NCBI GenBank assembly: GCA_903893745.1
Contig: CAITNF010000017.1
Location: forward strand, 1-64,000
Length of the DNA: 64,000 nucleotides
Source: an uncultured Actinomycetes bacterium
GTDB taxonomy: Bacteria > Actinomycetota > Acidimicrobiia > Acidimicrobiales > RAAP-2
Direction of reading: 5' to 3'
Part shown: piece after piece, positions 44,945 through 54,520 of the stretch
Numbering within the stretch: position 1 is the first letter of the stretch
Layout of the letters: every line of letters starts with the position of its first letter
Translations under genes and position numbers: made by a program
The notes under the pieces: generated by a model
The model's input: the letters and a program-made list of their open reading frames with translations, nothing else
Database searches by the model: none
What the model was told of the DNA's origin: nothing

Positions 44945-46315
44945 GTGCCCCGCTCGATCCGCCAGACCATGCTTGATACCCGGGCATCTTGGGACCGCTC
45001 TCGGGCCATTGTGACGCCCCCTCGCGTCCCCGCTCGCCCCGCCAGCCCTGGAAAAAGCCGTGTCGCCTTCTTGATTTACCGTGGAAATCCGCGATGCGGT
45101 GGTCAGGGCGTCTACACCCGCCACCTCACTCGTGAACTCGTGCGCCTGGGCCACAGCGTCGAGGTCTTCGCCGGAGGGCCCTGGCCCGAGCTCGACGACG
45201 GGGTCGGCTTTACCCCGGTGCCAGGCCTCGATCTCTATCGAGACCCCGATCCTTTTCGAATTCCCGCTCGGCGTGAGTTCAAGTCATTCGCGGACATTGT
45301 GGAGTTCGCCATCATGTTGACCGGAGGGTTTGGTGAACCCTTGGCGTACTCGATGCGCCTCAAGAAGTTTCTGCGTCATCGTCGCGACGACTTTGACATC
45401 GTGCACGATAACCAGTGCATGGGTTCGGGCGTCCTCGCCCTGCATCGCGCGGGTTGGCCGCTGCTCGAGACATTGCATCATCCGATTACCGTCGATCGAT
45501 CGATTGCCCTCGATCACGCGGAGACGATGTGGAAGCGTTACACCACTCGACGGTGGTTTGGCTTTTTGCGAATGCAAGTTCGTGTGGTAAAAAAACTACC
45601 CGCGGTATTGACGGTCTCGCACAACTCGCGCATTGACATTAACGCTCAGATGGCCGTGCCCCTTGATCGGCTGACCGTCGTGCCGGTGGGTGTTGACCAC
45701 ACCGTGTTCAAACCCTACGACGACGTGGTTAAGAAAAAGGGTCGCTTGATGGTGACCTCGAGTAGTGACGTCCCGATGAAGGGCCTCGTGCCACTGCTCG
45801 AGGCGATTGCCAAACTCCGAGTCGAGCGCGATGTTGATCTGATCGTGATTGGTCAACCACGAGCTCACGGTCGTGTCGCGTCCACCATGGAACGTCTAGG
45901 TCTCAACGATATTGTCACGACCATCTCGGGGGTCAGCGACGAAGAACTAGCTCGCCTCTATGGTGAGGCCGAAGTGGCAATTGTGCCGAGCCTCTACGAA
46001 GGATTCTCTCTACCGGCGATTGAGGCCATGAGTTGTGGTGTTGCCGTCGTGGCCACGACGGGTGGGGCACTGCCCGAGGTAGTGGGCACTAGTGGCGAGA
46101 CGGGTCTTCTCGTGGAGCCCAACGACCCTGACGCGCTCGTCGCTGCCATACGAGAGCTCCTGGATAATCCCGAACTACGTGAGCGCCTGGGTGCCAATGG
46201 CCGTGAGCGCGTCATGCAACGCTTTACTTGGGAGGTGACGGCGAGAGGAACCGCCGCCTGTTACGACGCGATCCTTTCTGGTTCCGCGCTACCCGAGTCG
46301 ATGACGTTCGACTGA
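44945..46315 (+). CDS. Glycosyltransferase family 4 protein
   Basis: 456 residues from a GTG at 44945 with GGAAAG seven bases before (an ATG at 44969 is the alternative). N-terminal half RVAFLIYRGNPRCGGQGVYTRHLTRELVRLGH is a GT-B acceptor domain; the C-terminal half has the nucleotide-sugar site SLYEGFSLPAIEAMSCGVAVVATTGGALPEVVG. A retaining sugar transfer is expected. It is first of three tightly coupled genes with a methyltransferase and a barrel protein. Confidence 0.9.
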   Translation: MPRSIRQTMLDTRASWDRSRAIVTPPRVPARPASPGKSRVAFLIYRGNPRCGGQGVYTRHLTRELVRLGHSVEVFAGGPWPELDDGVGFTPVPGLDLYRDPDPFRIPARREFKSFADIVEFAIMLTGGFGEPLAYSMRLKKFLRHRRDDFDIVHDNQCMGSGVLALHRAGWPLLETLHHPITVDRSIALDHAETMWKRYTTRRWFGFLRMQVRVVKKLPAVLTVSHNSRIDINAQMAVPLDRLTVVPVGVDHTVFKPYDDVVKKKGRLMVTSSSDVPMKGLVPLLEAIAKLRVERDVDLIVIGQPRAHGRVASTMERLGLNDIVTTISGVSDEELARLYGEAEVAIVPSLYEGFSLPAIEAMSCGVAVVATTGGALPEVVGTSGETGLLVEPNDPDALVAAIRELLDNPELRERLGANGRERVMQRFTWEVTARGTAACYDAILSGSALPESMTFD

Positions 46316-47037
46316 TGCTCACGGCTGACTACGACCGACTGGGACTGCAGCCCGGGGACGCGATCTTGGACCTGGGCTGTGGATTTGGTCGCCACGCCTT
46401 TGAGGCCGCTCGACGTGGGGCGAACGTGGTCGCTCTCGATGCCGGGCGTGATGAAGTCGTGGGTGTCGCGGCGACCTTTGCGGCCATGGACGAAGCCGGT
46501 GAATTAGCCGCCCACGAGGTGCACACCGCAGCGGTCCAGGGTGACGCACTACAGCTCCCGTTTGCCAACGAGACCTTTGACCGGGTTATCTGTTCCGAAG
46601 TGCTCGAACACATCCCTAACGATCTCGAAGCGATGGGCGAATTGGCGAGAGTGTTAAAGGCTGGGGGAACCATGGCCATCACGGTGCCGCGCTTTGGACC
46701 CGAAGTTATTAACTGGGCCCTGTCGGACGCGTATCACAATGTTCCAGGTGGACATATTCGGATCTATCGACGGTCGGTACTCACCGCTCGACTGACCTCA
46801 GTGGGTCTTCGAGTCACTGGTCACCACTACGCGCACGGACTGCACAGTCCGTACTGGTGGTTGAAGTGTCTGGTGGGTACAACGAATGAGGCCAATCCAT
46901 TGGTGCGCGCCTATCACCGACTGCTCGTGTGGGACATTATGCACCGCCCTCGCACGACTCGATGGGCGGAGCGCGTGCTGTCGCCGCTGATGGGCAAATC
47001 CATCGTGGTCTATCTCATCAAGCCGGCGACCTCATGA
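46315..47037 (+). CDS. SAM-dependent methyltransferase (class I)
   Basis: 240 residues from the ATG at 46315, which shares a base with the glycosyltransferase stop. Motif I ILDLGCGFGRHAF (about 20-32), an acidic VVALDAG, then ICSEVLEHIPNDLEAMGELARVLKAGG match the UbiE/Methyltransf_11 type. The following gene overlaps by ATGA, so all three should be made together. It may methylate the sugar or lipid acceptor of the neighbouring glycosyltransferase. Confidence 0.9.
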   Translation: MLTADYDRLGLQPGDAILDLGCGFGRHAFEAARRGANVVALDAGRDEVVGVAATFAAMDEAGELAAHEVHTAAVQGDALQLPFANETFDRVICSEVLEHIPNDLEAMGELARVLKAGGTMAITVPRFGPEVINWALSDAYHNVPGGHIRIYRRSVLTARLTSVGLRVTGHHYAHGLHSPYWWLKCLVGTTNEANPLVRAYHRLLVWDIMHRPRTTRWAERVLSPLMGKSIVVYLIKPATS

Positions 47038-48110
47038 CTGTATCGACGAATCAACTTGCGGGCGTGCCGGGGATCGTCAGCGCCGACGAACTAGCCGTGA
47101 GCGCCGCGTATCTCGCAAACCTTCAGACCAGCAACGGACAGATCCCATGGTTTGAAGGTGGTCACTGTGACCCGTGGAATCACGTGGAAGCAGCCATGGC
47201 CCTCACGGTCAGCGGTCACGAGGCTGGGGCTCGAGCTGCGTATCGCTGGCTGGAATCGGCCCAATTAGGCAACGGCGCCTGGTTTAACTACTACCGCTCT
47301 GAGCGAGTACAAGATGCCCGACTCGATACCAACGTCTGTGCGTATCTGGCGACTGGTCTCTACCACTACCTGCTGGCCACTGATGACGTCGATTTTGTCG
47401 CTGCAATGTGGCCGGTCGTCGAGCGCGCCATCGAATTCGTATTGCGCTGGCAGATGGCCGACGGCACCATTCGCTGGTCGCTCGACTCGGTCGGTCGCCC
47501 CGAGAGTTACGCACTCCTGACGGGGTCGTCTTCGATTTTTCACTCGTTACGGTGCGCGGTGGCCTTGGGCGAACGGCTCGATGTCACGCGACCAAGTTGG
47601 GAACTCGCTAGTGGACAGCTCGGACACGTAGTCGCGCATCACCCCGGGGCCTTCGCGCCGAAGAACGAGTTTGCGATGGACTGGTACTACCCGATGTTTA
47701 GCGGTGCCCTCGTGGGTGAACTGGCGGAGCAGCGAATGATGGACGGGTGGGAGCGACACGTTATGGATGGCTACGGGGTGCGGTGTGTTTCGACCAATGA
47801 CTGGGTCACGGCCGCCGAGACGGCCGAATTTGTTCTGACCCTCGACGCCATGGGGCTGACGAGTCGCGCGCTCGACCTTTTTGCGGTGACCACTCGTCAT
47901 CGTCGTGACGACGGCGCCTACTGGACGGGTATTGCCTATCCCGAGAAAGTCACGTTCCCAGATCGTGAGACGACGTCGTACACGGTGGCCGCAATTATTC
48001 TGGCGGCCGATGCGCTGACGTCCTCATCAGCGGCGTCCGGACTCTTTCGACATGGCGTACTCGACCGACCGTTAGACCTGCCAGAGCGAGACTGTCCACT
48101 AACTCGCTAG
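47034..48110 (+). CDS. (Alpha/alpha) barrel protein related to prenyltransferase/squalene-cyclase or glycosidase folds
   Basis: 358 residues from the ATG at 47034 (ATGA overlap). The chain is helical with repeated blocks: LANLQTSNGQIPWFEGGHCDPWNHVEA, WLESAQLGNGAWFNYY, FVLRWQMADGTIRWSL, EFAMDWYYPMFSGAL, RHRRDDGAYWTGIAYPEK. QxxDGxxxW-like repeats recall prenyltransferase/squalene-oxidase repeats, but conserved Asp/Trp and the WNHVEA and DWYYP segments could equally suit a glycosidase-like barrel. It does not look membrane-bound and has no signal peptide. Its job should link to the coupled glycosyltransferase and methyltransferase. Confidence 0.7.
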   Translation: MTVSTNQLAGVPGIVSADELAVSAAYLANLQTSNGQIPWFEGGHCDPWNHVEAAMALTVSGHEAGARAAYRWLESAQLGNGAWFNYYRSERVQDARLDTNVCAYLATGLYHYLLATDDVDFVAAMWPVVERAIEFVLRWQMADGTIRWSLDSVGRPESYALLTGSSSIFHSLRCAVALGERLDVTRPSWELASGQLGHVVAHHPGAFAPKNEFAMDWYYPMFSGALVGELAEQRMMDGWERHVMDGYGVRCVSTNDWVTAAETAEFVLTLDAMGLTSRALDLFAVTTRHRRDDGAYWTGIAYPEKVTFPDRETTSYTVAAIILAADALTSSSAASGLFRHGVLDRPLDLPERDCPLTR

Positions 48111-48742
48111 CGAACAGCGCGTAAGACGCGCAACGAACCTTCCGCCCCAATAGCTTCGAAGCGTCCGCTCGACAGAGCCGCAAGGAAGATCTCGTAGGGC
48201 GGGCGGCCTCCATCGGCGGGGTCGGCAAAGACGTCGTGAATCATTAAGAGTCCACCGCGGACAACCTTTGGTGTCCACTGTTCGTAGTCGGCCCACGCGA
48301 CGTCGTGGCCGTGACCTCCGTCAATAAACAGCAGTCCGAGCGGTTGGTCAAAGTGACGGGCCACCACGCTCGAGTGACCGACCAGACCCACCACGGTGGC
48401 TTCAAGTTGGGCCTCGCCAATCGTTCGCTGCCACGAGGGCAAGGTGTTGAGACGTCCATCGTTCGGGTCCACGAGCTCGGGGTCGAAGTGCTCCCAGCCC
48501 TCTTGATTCTCCTCGCTACCGTGGTGGTGATCGAGTGAGTACAGCACGGCTCCGACGGTCTCGGCGGCCGCGCCCAGATAGATCGTTGACTTTCCGCACC
48601 ACGAACCAATTTCGAGCCACGTTTTGGTCAAGTCTTGATCGGTTTCGAGCTCACCAAAACTCGTGAGCGCGAGACCCTCATTTCGCGGCATAAAGCCCTT
48701 CACCTCGTCAGCGAAGGTCAGGAGTTCGTCGCGTCGCGTCAA
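48107..48742 (-). CDS. Class I methyltransferase-like protein (Methyltransf_24 / hydroxylase-associated type)
   Basis: 211 residues if it starts at the TTG at 48742, whose TTGA overlaps the stop of the UPF0016 gene; an ATG at 48769 would overlap more. Motif I is TWLEIGSWCGKSTIYLGAAA, followed by LYSLDHHHG, LGLLFIDGGHGHD and GGLLMIHDVF, all typical of SAM-binding proteins in sugar-modifying and cephalosporin-hydroxylase-like families. It converges with the barrel gene (4-base overlap), so it faces the glycosyltransferase operon and may share its pathway. Confidence 0.83.
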   Translation of the reverse strand: MTRRDELLTFADEVKGFMPRNEGLALTSFGELETDQDLTKTWLEIGSWCGKSTIYLGAAAETVGAVLYSLDHHHGSEENQEGWEHFDPELVDPNDGRLNTLPSWQRTIGEAQLEATVVGLVGHSSVVARHFDQPLGLLFIDGGHGHDVAWADYEQWTPKVVRGGLLMIHDVFADPADGGRPPYEIFLAALSSGRFEAIGAEGSLRVLRAVR

Positions 48743-49332
48743 CGTAGCGCCAATGACACAAACGTCCATACGCCCAACCCCGCAAATATGATCCCACCGG
48801 CCATGCGAATCTTGGCGAGGGGAATCCAACGCTGCAAGAATTTTCCACCGTAAGCGCCCAGTGTCGCGACAGCAATCATGGCCAGGGAACAGGCCGCAAA
48901 AACGCTCCAGGGTTGATGGAACTTCGCCGAGAGGTTGGCCGCCTGAATCTGGGTCAGGTCGCCAAATTCACCAATGAAGATAACGCTAAATGCTGTCGTC
49001 ATCTCTCGCAGACGAGTGCCGCGGTGCTCAGGCTCCGCCTCGCGCTCACCTTCACGCTCCTCGCTCTCTTCGGAAACGAAAAAGAGGTAGGCCGCCCCCG
49101 CGAGAAACAGGACTCCGACAATGACCTCCTTCAAAGTGTGGGGCAGCAACGTAAGGAGCGATCCAGCCGCTACCGCCAGACCCATCTGCACAACAAAGCC
49201 GGCCGACGCTCCAATGGCGATTGAGAGTGGCCGCGCCCGTGTTGACATGATGATCGTGGCAATCATGGTCTTGTCGGGTAGTTCCAGGACGAACATAAGT
49301 GCGATGATGCCAAGAAATGTTCCGATGCTCAT
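48739..49332 (-). CDS. UPF0016/GDT1 (TMEM165)-family cation transporter
   Basis: 197 residues, six membrane segments in two inverted halves. The paired ion-binding motifs ELPDKT (about 17-22) and EFGDLT (near residue 127) are present; the Lys of the second is replaced by Leu. A charged central loop (SEESEEREGEREAEPEHRG) divides the halves. Family members move Mn2+ or Ca2+ out of the cytoplasm. Translation is coupled to the following methyltransferase-like gene. Confidence 0.9.
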   Translation of the reverse strand: MSIGTFLGIIALMFVLELPDKTMIATIIMSTRARPLSIAIGASAGFVVQMGLAVAAGSLLTLLPHTLKEVIVGVLFLAGAAYLFFVSEESEEREGEREAEPEHRGTRLREMTTAFSVIFIGEFGDLTQIQAANLSAKFHQPWSVFAACSLAMIAVATLGAYGGKFLQRWIPLAKIRMAGGIIFAGLGVWTFVSLALR

Positions 49333-49341
49333 GACAACGAC

Positions 49342-51846
49342 TTAGAACTGGCTACGGATGGCTTTGGTAAAAGCCACGCCCACCCACATTCGCTCGATGC
49401 CCTGGTCAATGGTCTTTTGACGGCCCGCAAGTTCGTGTGCGGCGTGGAACTGCTCGACCTGGTGGGCAAAGTCTTCGTCGGTAATAAACGTCGAAATTCC
49501 GCCCGCCACGCGTACGTGCATGTTGTGTGGGAACTGCTTCAGCGCGTCGTCCCAACGTGACGTGGCGTACTTCCACACTGCGGGTCCGGCGACGCGATTG
49601 CGCTCGAAGAAACCGAGCATGAGTCCTCCATCTTGGCTGCGAAAGGTTGAGAAGCACATTTCAGCCGCCCGAAGCACTTCGGTCTCGTCGAGAATGAATC
49701 CGAGCGCCAAACGATAACGCTCTTCATCTTGAGGTGTCGCGGCCTCTTGACTCCGTTTCCAAAGTTCATCGAAGGTTCCGGGTCGGTTAGCTTCGGCGGC
49801 AATTCGCATAATGCTCAGCGCCTGGTCGCCATTAAGCACCCCGGAATCAAAACGTCGCAGTGCTTCGCCAATGACCGCTTCGTCCCGAGCGATCGTTCCG
49901 AGAACCGAAATGCACACCCCGCGCAGTTTCCCGGCAAAGGTATCGTCGCCCGGCAGTTCGTCCCAGGTCAGCGAGTCCAGCGCGGGGGCAAAGAACTCTC
50001 GCGCGAGCGCAGCAATCTTGGGACGCTGTTGATCAGTTAGCGCACGGTAGACCGAATCAAAGGCTGAGGCAATGGTCTCGAGCGTCCCGATCTCTTGGAA
50101 TGCGGCGGCATTTCGCGCCAGCGTCTCGAACGTGTCCCACGAGATCTGACCGGCAAAGAGTGCGGCCCAGGCATCAAGAATTACGTTGGCCCGCTCAATT
50201 TCAGAGAGGTCACTAAATCGTTGCGCGATGACGGCAGCTTCGTTGGCCCCGTATCGAGTACGAAAAACACCCGAGGCGCCGGCGTTTACTAAGACTGGTG
50301 GCGCGTCGGTAATCGCGAGCGGCGCCGCCCCCAGTAGTTGACGCGACGAAGGGCCGCCGTCGAGAGATCGAGTGAGGATCGGCACGAGCCACTCTTTACC
50401 TATCGAGCTCGCACCCTTGGCGGGCCCGTACTGGAATGGCTGTTGGGAGAGTTGGCCGTCAGCGAAGGTGATCATGGGGTGACCACCTTGGAGGATGAAC
50501 GAATTCATAATGTCGCGAACCGGTTCGCCGGACTCTTCTTCCAGCGCGTCCCAAAGATCGGTTGTGATGGTGTTGGCGTAGCTGTGCTTTTTCAGGTAGC
50601 GACGGATGCCATCTCGATAGGTGTCTTCGCCTAGATACTGCTGGAGCATGCGTAAGACCGAGCCACCTTTTTCGTAGGTCAGGACGTCGAACATTCCCTG
50701 GGTGTCATCGGGAGAGATGACTTCGTATTCAATGGGGCGCGTTGAGTGCAGACCATCGACTTGCATGGCGAACTCTCGATCGACCACGGTAAACGATTTC
50801 CAGACGTCCCACTCGGGGCGGAAGGAGTCCATAGCCAGGGCGGCGCAGAAGGTGGCAAAGGCTTCGTTGAGCCAGATCCCCTCCCACCACTCCATCGTCA
50901 CCAGGTCGCCAAACCACATGTGCGCGATTTCGTGCATGACCACTTCGGCTACTCGCTGGGCCGCGACGATGCCACTCGACTCCTCGTCGACCAGCAGCGC
51001 GGTTTCGCGATACGTGACGAGTCCAAGGTTTTCCATCGCTCCATTCGCAAAGTCGGGAATAGCGACCATGTCGAGCTTGTCGCCCGGGTAGGGGATATCG
51101 AAATAGTTCGAGAAGAATCGAAGCGAGTGGATACCCGTTTCGAGGGCCAACCCAGTGAGGTGCCCTTTTCCGATGGGGTAGATAATTCGCAGCGGTACGC
51201 CGTCAACGTCAACTGGATCGGTCGCTTCGAATGGTCCCACGATGAAGGCCACGAGGTAGGTCGACATTTTCATGGTGGGTGAAAAACTGACGTCACGCAG
51301 TCCGTTTCCGAGGTCAACGTTTGACGTCTCGGGAGAGTTTGAGTACACGGCCAAATGAGTCGGAACCGTCATATTGATTTGGTACGTTGCCTTAAATGAT
51401 GGTTCGTCCCAGCAGGGGAAGGCCTGGCGGGCATCGGAGTGCTCAAACTGCGTCGTCGCGATGGCGTGAGTGACACCGTCAGCATCCGTGAAGGTGGAAC
51501 GGTAGAAACCGGCCAATTGGTCATTCAAGATTCCAGTGAAATCAATCTCAATCGTGGCGAGCCCCTCAGGCAGGGCCGAATCGAAGCCAAAGGTGACGGT
51601 CTCGTAAGTGTCGTCGTGTGTTGGTGCACTCGAGATCAACGTGGTCGTTGAGGTCGTTATGGTGGCCGCGCCGAGCTTGAGGGCCTTGGCGTGCATGGTC
51701 ACGTGATCAACCGGTGAGGTCACGTCAACATCAATCTCGATGTGCCCAGCAAAGGTGGATGCCTCGAGGTCGGGCCGCAGAAAAATGCGATAAGCCGACG
51801 GTACGACGGTCCGGTCTAGGCGATAGGGATTCTTGGAATTAGTCAT
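49342..51846 (-). CDS. pepN: Aminopeptidase N (M1 family)
   Basis: 834 residues, typical of actinobacterial M1 enzymes. The exopeptidase motif GAMEN and the zinc site HEIAHMWFGDLVTMEWW...NEAFATF (HExxH-x18-E) are intact, followed by the long ERAP1-like C-terminal helical domain. It removes N-terminal residues from peptides in the cytoplasm. The ATG at 51846 is 37 bases from the divergent kinase start. Confidence 0.95.
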   Translation of the reverse strand: MTNSKNPYRLDRTVVPSAYRIFLRPDLEASTFAGHIEIDVDVTSPVDHVTMHAKALKLGAATITTSTTTLISSAPTHDDTYETVTFGFDSALPEGLATIEIDFTGILNDQLAGFYRSTFTDADGVTHAIATTQFEHSDARQAFPCWDEPSFKATYQINMTVPTHLAVYSNSPETSNVDLGNGLRDVSFSPTMKMSTYLVAFIVGPFEATDPVDVDGVPLRIIYPIGKGHLTGLALETGIHSLRFFSNYFDIPYPGDKLDMVAIPDFANGAMENLGLVTYRETALLVDEESSGIVAAQRVAEVVMHEIAHMWFGDLVTMEWWEGIWLNEAFATFCAALAMDSFRPEWDVWKSFTVVDREFAMQVDGLHSTRPIEYEVISPDDTQGMFDVLTYEKGGSVLRMLQQYLGEDTYRDGIRRYLKKHSYANTITTDLWDALEEESGEPVRDIMNSFILQGGHPMITFADGQLSQQPFQYGPAKGASSIGKEWLVPILTRSLDGGPSSRQLLGAAPLAITDAPPVLVNAGASGVFRTRYGANEAAVIAQRFSDLSEIERANVILDAWAALFAGQISWDTFETLARNAAAFQEIGTLETIASAFDSVYRALTDQQRPKIAALAREFFAPALDSLTWDELPGDDTFAGKLRGVCISVLGTIARDEAVIGEALRRFDSGVLNGDQALSIMRIAAEANRPGTFDELWKRSQEAATPQDEERYRLALGFILDETEVLRAAEMCFSTFRSQDGGLMLGFFERNRVAGPAVWKYATSRWDDALKQFPHNMHVRVAGGISTFITDEDFAHQVEQFHAAHELAGRQKTIDQGIERMWVGVAFTKAIRSQF

Positions 51847-51883
51847 AGCCCAACCTTACGTGGAAATCTTCTACGCTCGCAGG

Positions 51884-52921
51884 GTGACAACTCCGCCCAC
51901 CCCGGTCTCGCTTCGCCAAAAACCCGGCCCCAACCAACTGGCCGTTACTGGTATTGGTAACGCGATGCTGGATGTTATTTCCCAAGATCACCACGAAGTT
52001 TTCCGCCAACTTGGTCTGACAAAAGCCGCCATGACGTTGATTGGTGAGGAGCGTCTTGACGAGTTTTACCAGGCAATGGGTCCGACCATGCAGATGTCGG
52101 GAGGCTCGGTGGCGAACTCCATTGCCGGCATCGCGGCACTCGGCGGAACGTGTGGGTACATCGGCAAAGTTGCTGACGACGAGTTCGGCGAGCGATTCAC
52201 GCACGATTTACGAACTATGGGTGTCGAACTCGATATCGCCATTGCGAAACCCCACGAAGGCGCTACGGGCCGCTGCCACGTCTTTATCAGTGACGACGCG
52301 CAGCGGACGATGGCGACGTATCTCGGTGCGTCGAATCAACTTCAGGTCGATGACATTCGTGAAGATCTCATCGCGCGATCAGAAATTACGTACATCGAGG
52401 GCTACCTCTACGACCTACCACCAGCCAAAATTGCGATACAAAAGGTTGCAAATTTTGCGCACGAACACGACTCAATGGTGGCGCTCTCGTTATCGGACAT
52501 GTTTTGCGTTGATCGTCACCGTCGCGATTTTCTCTCTCTCGTCACTCACGACGTCGACGTATTGTTGGCCAACGAGAGTGAGATTCTCTCACTGTTTCAA
52601 ACGAACAATCTGGAACACGCCTATTCGTCGCTGAACGAAATTGGTGTGCTCGCGGTTATTACTCGTGGAGCCCAGGGGGCTGACGTCGCAACATTTGATG
52701 GCGTGGTGTCGGTACCCGCCAGTGAAGTGGCGCACGTGGTTGATCAGAACGGTGCGGGCGATCTCTTCGCGTCAGGTTTTCTCTACGGCTTAGCGTTGGG
52801 CGCCGATCCAGTTGAGGCAGCAGCGCTGGGCTCACTGTGCGCGGGCGAGATCATTCAACATCTAGGAGCACGACCCGAAAGTGACCTCGAAGCAATGGCC
52901 GCTGAGGCGGGTTTTCTTTAA
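51884..52921 (+). CDS. PfkB-family kinase (adenosine-kinase-like)
   Basis: 345 residues from a GTG at 51884; the frame extends upstream but would overlap pepN. VTGIGNAMLDVI at the start, SGGSVANSIAGIAALGGTCGYIGKV and the catalytic QNGAGDLFASGF (Asp as base) follow the adenosine/ribokinase pattern. Adenosine kinases and similar proteins phosphorylate nucleosides or sugars with ATP. Stop is four bases from the convergent ctaG-like gene. Confidence 0.88.
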   Translation: MTTPPTPVSLRQKPGPNQLAVTGIGNAMLDVISQDHHEVFRQLGLTKAAMTLIGEERLDEFYQAMGPTMQMSGGSVANSIAGIAALGGTCGYIGKVADDEFGERFTHDLRTMGVELDIAIAKPHEGATGRCHVFISDDAQRTMATYLGASNQLQVDDIREDLIARSEITYIEGYLYDLPPAKIAIQKVANFAHEHDSMVALSLSDMFCVDRHRRDFLSLVTHDVDVLLANESEILSLFQTNNLEHAYSSLNEIGVLAVITRGAQGADVATFDGVVSVPASEVAHVVDQNGAGDLFASGFLYGLALGADPVEAAALGSLCAGEIIQHLGARPESDLEAMAAEAGFL

Positions 52922-52924
52922 GCC

Positions 52925-53764
52925 TTAGAGTCCTTGGGCGTCGAGCTCGGCGTCGAGCTCTTTCGTACGGATCGTTTCGAAGCGCACCCAGGCCACGGCA
53001 ATCGGGATGCACGCGAGCAACATTAAGACGTCACCACCAATCCACATGATTGCGCCGCCTAAGTGAATGTTCGACAGTATCGACGTTGAGGTTGAACCCA
53101 GTGGCGCCGTGTGTCGATAGCCCGGAAAGGGATTTTTTGACGACATGGCGAGGGCTAACCCGGTGAAGGTATCAACGGGCACCGCGGCCATGACGAAGAC
53201 GAGTCGTAGACCGGGGTGCAACGTACGCCCTCGTTCCAGTCCGAAGGCCACGCGAAAGAAAAGGTAGCCAACGACGAGGAATCCAATTTGCTCAATGTGG
53301 TGGATCCACTCGTGCAACAGCATGGCGTTGAAGAGTGAGGTCAGGTGCGTGATCGGGATGAAGACAAAGTAGAGAATGAAGCCCACCAAGGGTTGGGTGA
53401 GAAATCGAATCGGTGCGCTGTCGAGAATATTTCGCAACCACGGCGTCCCCGCCTGGTAGGCGAGATCAAGTGGTGCACTCAGTGCGAAGAGTGGAGCCGC
53501 GACCATGATGAGCAAGAGATGTTGAATCATGTGGTCGCTGAAGTACGCCATGTCAAAGACGCCAACGACTGACTGGGTCGCGAGAAACGTGATGAGAAGA
53601 CCTAGGAAAAACCACACACTGCGGACGCGGGGCCACGTGCCGACTCGGCCGGTGGCGACCACGTAGGTGAGAAGGGCGGTCCCCAGAAGAATGAGCGGGA
53701 AGATCCCGAGGTGCCAACTATTTACGTCGTGCCACGTAAAGGACGTCATGGGCATTGCGGACAC
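52925..53764 (-). CDS. Cytochrome c oxidase assembly protein (Caa3_CtaG family)
   Basis: 279 residues from a GTG with AGGA seven bases upstream (ATG at 53755 is possible). About seven membrane segments and the family's His-rich pattern: FSDHMIQHLLLIMVAAPLF, LHEWIHHIEQ, LSNIHLGGAIMWIGGD. This family assists copper delivery to the oxidase in Gram-positives. A pair of small membrane genes lies divergent to it. Confidence 0.9.
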   Translation of the reverse strand: MSAMPMTSFTWHDVNSWHLGIFPLILLGTALLTYVVATGRVGTWPRVRSVWFFLGLLITFLATQSVVGVFDMAYFSDHMIQHLLLIMVAAPLFALSAPLDLAYQAGTPWLRNILDSAPIRFLTQPLVGFILYFVFIPITHLTSLFNAMLLHEWIHHIEQIGFLVVGYLFFRVAFGLERGRTLHPGLRLVFVMAAVPVDTFTGLALAMSSKNPFPGYRHTAPLGSTSTSILSNIHLGGAIMWIGGDVLMLLACIPIAVAWVRFETIRTKELDAELDAQGL

Positions 53765-53819
53765 CCAGGCATCCTAAGGCGAAGCACTCGATTACCACCT
53801 CGCTCGGTAGGATGAGCAG

Positions 53820-54194
53820 GTGAGGTCGAAGTGGTTTAGCACGCGCGCGATGTTGCTTCATCTCTCATTAGTCGCTTGGCTGGCAATGTGTTTTTCGGCG
53901 GCGTGGTGGCAAGTTGGTCGCGCGGTGCAAGGAAATTCGCTCAGTTTTATGTACTCAATCGAATGGCCAGTCTTTGGCATCCTGGGCGTTCTTGGTTGGT
54001 GGGCCTTACTGAATATGGACCGCGTCACTGCCGGACAAGAGAAGGCTCGACAAGAGTACGAAGAGAAAATGCGCCAAGAAGCTCATCTCGCTAGATCGCG
54101 AACGACTGACTCGGAGGATCCCAGTCTCGCCGCGTATAACGATCACCTGGCCCAACTCGCCACGAAGCCAAAAAAGAAACTATGGGGTCACTAA
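53820..54194 (+). CDS. Small membrane protein of an actinobacterial family
   Basis: 124 residues from a GTG, two membrane segments (about 12-30 and 48-66), a WWQ...GNSLSFMYSIEWPVFGILG pattern and a charged coiled tail (QEKARQEYEEKMRQEA) facing the cytoplasm. Similar proteins in actinobacteria are often mislabelled as glucitol-operon regulators; they have no DNA-binding fold. Next gene begins on its last base. Position next to ctaG suggests a respiratory or membrane role, which is only inference. Confidence 0.75.
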   Translation: MRSKWFSTRAMLLHLSLVAWLAMCFSAAWWQVGRAVQGNSLSFMYSIEWPVFGILGVLGWWALLNMDRVTAGQEKARQEYEEKMRQEAHLARSRTTDSEDPSLAAYNDHLAQLATKPKKKLWGH

Positions 54195-54520
54195 TGGAAA
54201 AAGTCTTTTACCGCTACCGGATCATGTCGTTCGTCACTGGAACGACGTTGCTCATCCTCTGCGTCTTTCTATTTCTGCACTTGGTGGATTTGACGCTGTG
54301 GCAGCATTTGAAGATAGTGGTTGACATCGTGGGAATTGGTCACGGTGTGGTGCTGTACCCCATCTATTTGATCTTGTGTTTTCACGTTGCGCTGAAGTAC
54401 CGACTCAACCTGGGCTACCTGCTCTTGATGTTGCTATCGGGCTTCGTGCCAGGTTTGGCTTTCTATATGGAGCGCTGGATGCGTCAGAAGCTCTTTTCGA
54501 AGAGTGACGCCGGCGAGTGA
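54194..54520 (+). CDS. DUF3817-family membrane protein
   Basis: 108 residues from the ATG at 54194 (TAATG coupling). Three membrane segments with the family pattern RYRIMSFVTGTTLLILCVF and VVDIVGIGHGVVLYPIYLI. Function unknown. It is coupled to the GDPD gene by a GTGA overlap. Confidence 0.85.
   Translation: MEKVFYRYRIMSFVTGTTLLILCVFLFLHLVDLTLWQHLKIVVDIVGIGHGVVLYPIYLILCFHVALKYRLNLGYLLLMLLSGFVPGLAFYMERWMRQKLFSKSDAGE

Noticed and set aside
53820-54194. DNA-binding regulator of a glucitol operon, a name often given to similar proteins
   Set aside because: The sequence has two membrane segments and no helix-turn-helix.
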